7,855 nucleotides of DNA from assembly GCA_964632355.1 (NCBI GenBank), contig CAZWBW010000116.1, positions 1 through 7,855 of the forward strand, written 5' to 3'. The number at the start of each line of letters is the position of its first letter. Within the stretch, counting starts at the first letter, position 1. The stretch is from JALOAP01 sp964632355 (GTDB taxonomy: Bacteria > Chloroflexota > Dehalococcoidia > Tepidiformales > Tepidiformaceae). The notes beneath the pieces were generated by a model. The model had not been told where the DNA came from. It searched no databases and saw only the letters and a program-made list of their open reading frames with translations. Positions 4,921-7,855 of the stretch are shown here, one piece after another. A program made the position numbers and the translations under genes.

Positions 4921-5892
4921 CTACATGCGGAAGCGCAGGTGCTTCGCGTGGGTGTAGCGCACGCCCTCGGCCGGCGAGGGGCCGGTATCGGCACGAATGG
5001 CGGCCAGCGCCTCCTCGCCGAAGCGTTCGATGTAGTGCTCGATGTAGCCGGCACGGTCCTTCACGCCGTAGATCCACTCGTCGGCGTACGCCTGCCAGCC
5101 TTCGTACGAACGGTTGATGCGCGACATGGTGCGCGCCTGGTACGCGTAGTCGAAGTCGTAGTAGCCGACGAACCCGCTCGGGTGTGCGCCATAGGGCATG
5201 TGGACGACTGCCGCGACGCGCGCGCCGGGCACCACAGTCCGCGAGGGGTCGGAAAGGATGGTCTCGGTCGGCACGATCTCTTCGACCGAGACGATGACCT
5301 TCTTCGCCGCCCAGTAAGCCCAGCGGGCATCGCCCTGGTGGCCCCAGATCTGGACGTTGCCCTCTTCGTCGGCGCGCTGCGCATGGAGCACTGCCACATC
5401 GGGCCGAAGCGCCGGGAGTGCGACCACCTTCTGGCCGTCGAAGGGCGATTCCATGGTGGTCCACTTCTGGTCGCCGAGGTACCCGCCCGGGTGGTCCAGG
5501 TATTCGGGCTTCAGGTAATCACTGCCAAGGAACGAACGCGTGGGAATGAACGGAATACCGAGCGCGCCGGCCATGAGCATGAGCGCGATGGCCTGGTTGC
5601 TGTAGTCCTCGTACTTCAGCTTCCCGGACGCCATCAGGTCCTGCACGACGCCCGGGCGAAGCGCCGCGGCCAGGTAGCCGGTGCGAACGCGGCTTACACA
5701 GCCGCCCATGATCATCATCGTGCCCTGCGGCCCAACCGACCCGCCAAGGATCTCCAGGTCCTTCTTGCCTGCGCGAACAATCGCCTGGCAGAGGCCGTAC
5801 GCCGCCGACGTGTATCCCACATACACGCTGTCACCGTCGTCGACGAAGCGTTCGATCGCTTCGTTCTCCGACATGAGCTTGCGTTCTCCCAC
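4921..5892 (-). CDS. Class I CoA-transferase, alpha subunit (GctA/IpdA-like)
   Basis: First subunit (323 aa) of the same CoA-transferase; the length matches GctA-type subunits. Seen: an N-terminal segment MSENEAIERFVDDGDSVYVG (7-26), the usual opening of the alpha fold; LEILGGSVGPQGTMMIMGGC (47-65 region); a stretch from NQAIALMLMAGALGIPFIPT (99-118), which is family-typical; and RPDVAVLHAQRADEEGNVQI (163-182) followed by GHQGD. The C-terminal third is rich in Tyr and Trp (FVGYYDFDYAYQART). Start choice: GTG at 5892 has SD AGGAGG (5903-5898) at 5 bases. An ATG at 5925 lies upstream of that SD, and an ATG at 5874 has none. It heads a two-gene operon with the beta subunit. Linkage to the acyl-CoA dehydrogenase gene suggests acyl-CoA catabolism, but the substrate (glutaconate, a dicarboxylate, a steroid-ring fragment or other) is not determined. 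Confidence 0.9.
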   Translation of the reverse strand: MGERKLMSENEAIERFVDDGDSVYVGYTSAAYGLCQAIVRAGKKDLEILGGSVGPQGTMMIMGGCVSRVRTGYLAAALRPGVVQDLMASGKLKYEDYSNQAIALMLMAGALGIPFIPTRSFLGSDYLKPEYLDHPGGYLGDQKWTTMESPFDGQKVVALPALRPDVAVLHAQRADEEGNVQIWGHQGDARWAYWAAKKVIVSVEEIVPTETILSDPSRTVVPGARVAAVVHMPYGAHPSGFVGYYDFDYAYQARTMSRINRSYEGWQAYADEWIYGVKDRAGYIEHYIERFGEEALAAIRADTGPSPAEGVRYTHAKHLRFRM

Positions 5893-5920
5893 GCCTCCCT
5901 CCTCGGTTCGAGTGAGGCGT

Positions 5921-5931
5921 AGCATAGCGGG
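5921..5931 (-). promoter_or_regulatory. Possible -10 element of the CoA-transferase operon
   Basis: On the minus strand CCCGC is followed by TATGCT (5926-5921), a reasonable -10 that would start a leader of about 20 bases before the GTG at 5892. No convincing -35 is seen; the place where it would lie is already inside heptad array 2. Expression may therefore rely on an extended -10 or on read-through from the methyltransferase side. Confidence 0.3.
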
Positions 5932-5933
5932 CG

Positions 5934-6060
5934 GACGACTTAGGACTGAGGACTCGGGCCTCGGGGCTTCGTCCTGAGTGCTAAGTGCTGAGTGCTGAGT
6001 GCTAAGTGCTAAGCACTCAGACTACGCACTAAGGACTAAGCACTTGCTTCACTAAGCACT
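5934..6060. repeat. Degenerate heptad repeat array 2 (consensus RAGYRCT/RAGKRCT)
   Basis: Eighteen consecutive units are readable on the plus strand, nearly all exactly seven bases: GACGACT (5934), TAGGACT, GAGGACT, CGGGCCT, CGGGGCT, TCGTCCT, GAGTGCT (5976), AAGTGCT, GAGTGCT, GAGTGCT, AAGTGCT (6004), AAGCACT, CAGACT (6 bases), ACGCACT, AAGGACT, AAGCACT, TGCTTCACT (9 bases), AAGCACT (6054-6060). The middle units read GTGC and the right-hand units GCAC, so the two halves can pair (for example AGTGC-TAA-GCACT at 6005-6017). The array fills the gap between the methyltransferase and the CoA-transferase operon. It also encodes the last two sense codons and the stop of the methyltransferase. Same family as array 1. 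Function unknown. Confidence 0.8.
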
Positions 6061-6768
6061 TCCCTTCTGAATCCACGCGAGCACGTGGGTTCGCAGCAGG
6101 GGTACGGCGTTGAGCACGCCGTAGAGGGCGGGATGCAGCCGAGCGGCCCGGCGAGCCAGCGGCGGTGCGAGGGTGACGCGGCGGGCGCGGACGCGGCCCC
6201 CGGGGAAGAGTTCGCGCACGCGCCTGAGCGGCACGCCCCGGACGTCGGGGTTCCGGGGGTTGTTCACGGTGAAGTCGTACCAAAGGATGCCGCCGCCGGG
6301 CTTCACCCAGCGCCACATGGTCTCGGCGAGCCGTTCCTGGAATGCATCGTCGAGGAACGACGAGAAGACCGTCGCCTGCATCACCACGTCGAAGTGTTCG
6401 GTGGGCAGGCGGTCGGCCCAGGCGAGCGCATCGCCTGCGTAGAGTTGCACCCCCGCCGGGAGCTGGGAGCGAGCGAGTTCGAGCCGCACCTCCTGCAGTT
6501 CGATGCCCGACAGGTTCTCGGGCCGAAAACCGAGCCGCAGGAGGTCGAGCAGGTTCACGCCGCCCCCGCAGCCGACTTCGAGCAGGCGACGCGTCGAAAG
6601 ATCCGTCCAGCCGATCTCGCGGAAGAGCGCGGCACACGCCCGCTGCCATTCCTGCATCGCGGCCAGCGTCGCCGGGTTTAGCGGATGGTAGTCCCAGTCC
6701 CGGTGGTGGCGGCGCGCGTAGCGTTCGCGCACAGCCTCGGGTTCGAGCAGCGCCGGCTTTCGGTCCAT
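6052..6768 (-). CDS. Class I SAM-dependent methyltransferase, surface-glycan type
   Basis: A 238-aa Rossmann-fold methyltransferase that uses S-adenosylmethionine. Seen: motif I LLEVGCGGGVNLLDLL (62-77), the acidic end of strand 2 in GIELQ (88-92), GDALAWAD (112-119), FDVVMQATVFSSF (126-138) as motif IV, and WVKPGGGILWYDF (154-166) as the post-IV segment. The WYDFTVNNPRNPDVRGVP string (163-180) and the C-terminal APPLARR...LLRTHVLAWI pattern resemble methyltransferases commonly found in O-antigen and polysaccharide loci, so a sugar or glycan acceptor is likely but unproven. ATG 6768 is the only upstream start, because an in-frame TGA lies four codons before it. It has no SD and follows the stop of a 29-codon ORF by two bases, which points to coupled translation. 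The last codons (Ser-Ala-stop) are written in heptad-repeat sequence. Confidence 0.9.
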   Translation of the reverse strand: MDRKPALLEPEAVRERYARRHHRDWDYHPLNPATLAAMQEWQRACAALFREIGWTDLSTRRLLEVGCGGGVNLLDLLRLGFRPENLSGIELQEVRLELARSQLPAGVQLYAGDALAWADRLPTEHFDVVMQATVFSSFLDDAFQERLAETMWRWVKPGGGILWYDFTVNNPRNPDVRGVPLRRVRELFPGGRVRARRVTLAPPLARRAARLHPALYGVLNAVPLLRTHVLAWIQKGSA

Positions 6769-6770
6769 CG

Positions 6771-6860
6771 CTAACCGTCAGCCGAAACGCGGCCGGCCGG
6801 CGAGAAAGCACTGCGTCCCCGGCCGGTCCGTTGCAGTAGGGTTCGGACTCTGACATCCAT
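6771..6860 (-). CDS. Short leader ORF (29 aa) coupled to the methyltransferase
   Basis: ATG at 6860 is preceded by AGGAGGG (6875-6869) with an 8-base spacer, the best SD in this neighbourhood. The frame runs 29 codons (MDVRVRTLLQRTGRGR...) to a TAG two bases ahead of the methyltransferase ATG. The peptide is Arg-rich and resembles nothing I know; there is no run of one amino acid as in attenuation peptides. An ATG at 6856 could also use the SD, but its frame runs across the methyltransferase as a shadow. It may serve only to bring ribosomes to the downstream start. Confidence 0.45.
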   Translation of the reverse strand: MDVRVRTLLQRTGRGRSAFSPAGRVSADG

Positions 6861-6862
6861 CG

Positions 6863-6878
6863 GACAGGCCCTCCTGTC
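6863..6878 (-). promoter_or_regulatory. Hairpin that holds the leader-ORF SD
   Basis: GACAGG (6878-6873 on the minus strand) pairs with CCTGTC (6868-6863), a 6-bp stem with the 4-base loop AGGG. The SD AGGAGGG lies half in the stem and half in the loop, so folding would limit ribosome binding to the leader ORF and, by coupling, to the methyltransferase. Confidence 0.4.
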
Positions 6879-6896
6879 TGGGGGCAGCGAGGGCGT

Positions 6897-6926
6897 ATCT
6901 CAAGACACGGCGGCCCGCCGTGTCAA
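6897..6926 (-). promoter_or_regulatory. Candidate promoter with a dyad in the spacer, upstream of leader ORF/methyltransferase
   Basis: The minus strand has a perfect TTGACA (6926-6921), then an 18-base spacer and TGAGAT (6902-6897), a weak -10. The spacer is nearly filled by an inverted repeat: GACACGGCGG (6904-6913) and CCGCCGTGTC (6915-6924) around one base, whose outer arm overlaps the -35. This would start a transcript about 30 bases ahead of the leader ATG. The dyad is probably an operator. A 9-bp-stem terminator for azlD read-through is the alternative, but no T-run follows. Confidence 0.45.
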
Positions 6927-7008
6927 CAGGCGAACGCGCCAAACCTCGATAGACGAAAAGGAACTGGAAGGCGTTCGCGGTTCGAGGGAGCGGGCGGAAC
7001 GAGGCGGC

Positions 7009-7326
7009 CTACAGCCCCGCGGCAGTGAGCAGCGTCACGGTGGCGATGCCCGCAGCCCCGGTCGCCGAGAGACTGCCCGTTCGTTTCGACACGACGATGC
7101 CGGCAACCGCAGCGCCGATCCACGGGAGCGGAATCGCGAACACTTCGCCGCCACCCTGGGCGACGAACGCGGACGCGACAAGCGCCGCCAGGAAGGCCGG
7201 CCGGGCGTTCGCGACGATGCGTTCGGCGAAAGACGGGAGCGCGACGCGGTCGCCCAGCAGGATGAAGGAAGCACGGAGCAGCCAGGTGACGAACCCGGCA
7301 ACCACGAGAACCAGGACGGCAATCAT
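7009..7326 (-). CDS. azlD: AzlD family branched-chain amino acid exporter, small subunit
   Basis: Small integral membrane protein of 105 aa, the usual AzlD size, which pairs with AzlC-type proteins to export branched-chain amino acids or their analogues. Hydrophobic segments are seen at about 2-18 (IAVLVLVVAGFVTWLL), 44-57, 63-79 and 88-104. The N-terminal VTWLLRASFILLG with its Arg, and the central ANARPAFLAALVASAFV, are typical of the family. Start: ATG 7326 with SD GAGGAG (7339-7334) at 7 bases; it overlaps the azlC stop as ATGA, so the two subunits are translationally coupled. No terminator with a T-run follows. The next 82 bases to the TTGACA at 6926 hold nothing recognisable. Confidence 0.88.
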   Translation of the reverse strand: MIAVLVLVVAGFVTWLLRASFILLGDRVALPSFAERIVANARPAFLAALVASAFVAQGGGEVFAIPLPWIGAAVAGIVVSKRTGSLSATGAAGIATVTLLTAAGL

Positions 7327-7855
7327 GGCTTCACTCCTCGGCGGTCGATGAGCGCACCCGCGGCCGCACCGGCCATCCCGGCAAACAGGAGGCCGGCGCT
7401 CCCTCCGCTCCAGGGGAGGCCGACAGCGGCGACAGCCACCAGAGCGGCCACCAGCGCACCTCTCGTCTTCGTCGCGGGGACAAGAAAGCCGATGAGCAGC
7501 GCGGGCACGGCGTAATGGAGGGCCACTCCGCCCGGCACCGCGGACCCGAGCACAACGCCGGCCGCGATCATCACGAGCCAGCTCACCCAGATGGTCAGCC
7601 CGGCGCCAAGGTAGTACTGCCGAACCTCTCGCGCGCTCGTCTGCTGGTCCGTCCGCGTTCCCATAAGCGCGAAGAGGGGATCGACGAGCAGGTACGGCCC
7701 GGTGATGCGGAACCACCGCGGCTGGTCGCGGAACATCGGCCGCAGGGCGGCGCTGTAGAACAGCACGCGTGCGTTCACCACGGCGACGTTCGCCACCACC
7801 GAACCCGCCGCCGCACCGGCGCCGAGCAGCGAAAGCGCCGCGAACTGGGCCGACG
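7323..7855 (-). CDS. azlC: AzlC family branched-chain amino acid exporter, large subunit (partial)
   Basis: The gene enters from the right edge, so its N-terminus is missing. The visible 176 residues start in SAQFAALSLLGAGAAAG, which matches the S-Q-F-A stretch of AzlC/YgaZ proteins, followed by VVNARVLFYSAALRP, the family's conserved NAR region, and GPYLLVDPLFALM, the position where relatives often have a TDE-type motif. Further hydrophobic segments (LTIWVSWLVMIAAGVVLG, ALHYAVPALLIGFLVP, and two Ala/Gly-rich ones) follow. The product is an inner-membrane permease acting with AzlD. A GTG at 7799 is internal and not the start. Regulation cannot be judged because the promoter lies outside the window. 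Confidence 0.88.
   Translation of the reverse strand, partial: SAQFAALSLLGAGAAAGSVVANVAVVNARVLFYSAALRPMFRDQPRWFRITGPYLLVDPLFALMGTRTDQQTSAREVRQYYLGAGLTIWVSWLVMIAAGVVLGSAVPGGVALHYAVPALLIGFLVPATKTRGALVAALVAVAAVGLPWSGGSAGLLFAGMAGAAAGALIDRRGVKP

Noticed and set aside
4911..5054. A longer N-terminus for the CoA-transferase beta subunit
   Set aside because: The 48 extra residues are Arg/Pro/Ser-rich overlap with the alpha-subunit gene, whereas ATG 4910 has a strong SD and begins the typical family sequence.
3804..5117. A 437-codon open frame on the plus strand across GT9 and the CoA-transferase genes
   Set aside because: It crosses the convergent junction and both CoA-transferase genes out of frame, is Arg-rich and shows no motif.
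4098..5892. Steroid-ring hydrolase IpdAB as a specific call
   Set aside because: The fold is shared, but Glu54 of a true transferase is present and no other steroid catabolism gene is in the window, so only the family level is supported.
5934..6060. CRISPR array
   Set aside because: Units are 7 bases, contiguous and degenerate, with no long repeats, no spacers of 30-40 bases and no cas genes.
6029..6856. A 275-codon minus-strand frame starting at an ATG close to a good SD
   Set aside because: It overlaps the methyltransferase in another frame and lacks the SAM motif. The SD is better explained by the 29-codon ORF starting at 6860.
6904..6924. Intrinsic terminator for azlD
   Set aside because: The stem is strong but has no T-run on either strand, and it sits between TTGACA and a possible -10, so an operator reading is preferred.
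1..7855. Mobile element, prophage or defence island
   Set aside because: No transposase, integrase, nuclease, toxin or phage protein is encoded, and no terminal inverted repeats with target duplications were seen.

Overview
This is a compact, high-GC bacterial segment (about two thirds G+C by eye) with short intergenic gaps, several GTG starts, clear Shine-Dalgarno (SD) sequences and translationally coupled gene pairs. No rRNA, tRNA, IS element or CRISPR array is visible. The mix of surface-polysaccharide genes with an acyl-CoA dehydrogenase and a class I CoA-transferase pair would fit a Chloroflexota or actinobacterial genome. That placement is only a guess, because no taxonomic marker gene is present.

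Layout from left to right: (1) an array of degenerate 7-bp repeats (about 55-107), then a minus-strand DegT/DnrJ/EryC1/StrS sugar aminotransferase (110-1276). (2) A 117-bp gap with two strong hairpins, then a minus-strand acyl-CoA dehydrogenase-like flavoprotein (1394-2572). (3) A 239-bp divergent control region with two palindromes, then a plus-strand pair: a 62-aa protein with CxxC (2812-3000) and, in the same frame after one stop codon, a family 9 glycosyltransferase (3007-4101). (4) Converging on it with overlapping stop codons, a minus-strand two-gene CoA-transferase operon (alpha 4921-5892, beta 4098-4910). (5) A second and longer heptad-repeat array (5934-6060) that runs into the last codons of a minus-strand SAM methyltransferase (6052-6768). 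This gene is preceded by a 29-codon leader ORF, an SD hairpin and a candidate promoter with a dyad in its spacer. (6) A minus-strand azlC-azlD branched-chain amino acid exporter pair (7009 to beyond 7855), with azlC cut by the window edge.

Two themes are interleaved. The aminotransferase, the GT9 and the methyltransferase all look like enzymes that build or decorate a cell-surface glycan, yet they are scattered as single units. The acyl-CoA dehydrogenase and the CoA-transferase belong to acyl-CoA metabolism. No defence system, biosynthetic cluster or mobile element could be supported. The signals least explained by ordinary annotation are the heptad arrays abutting two minus-strand stop codons, the leader/dyad arrangement ahead of the methyltransferase, and the in-frame small ORF ahead of GT9. 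All gaps between genes are under 300 bases.
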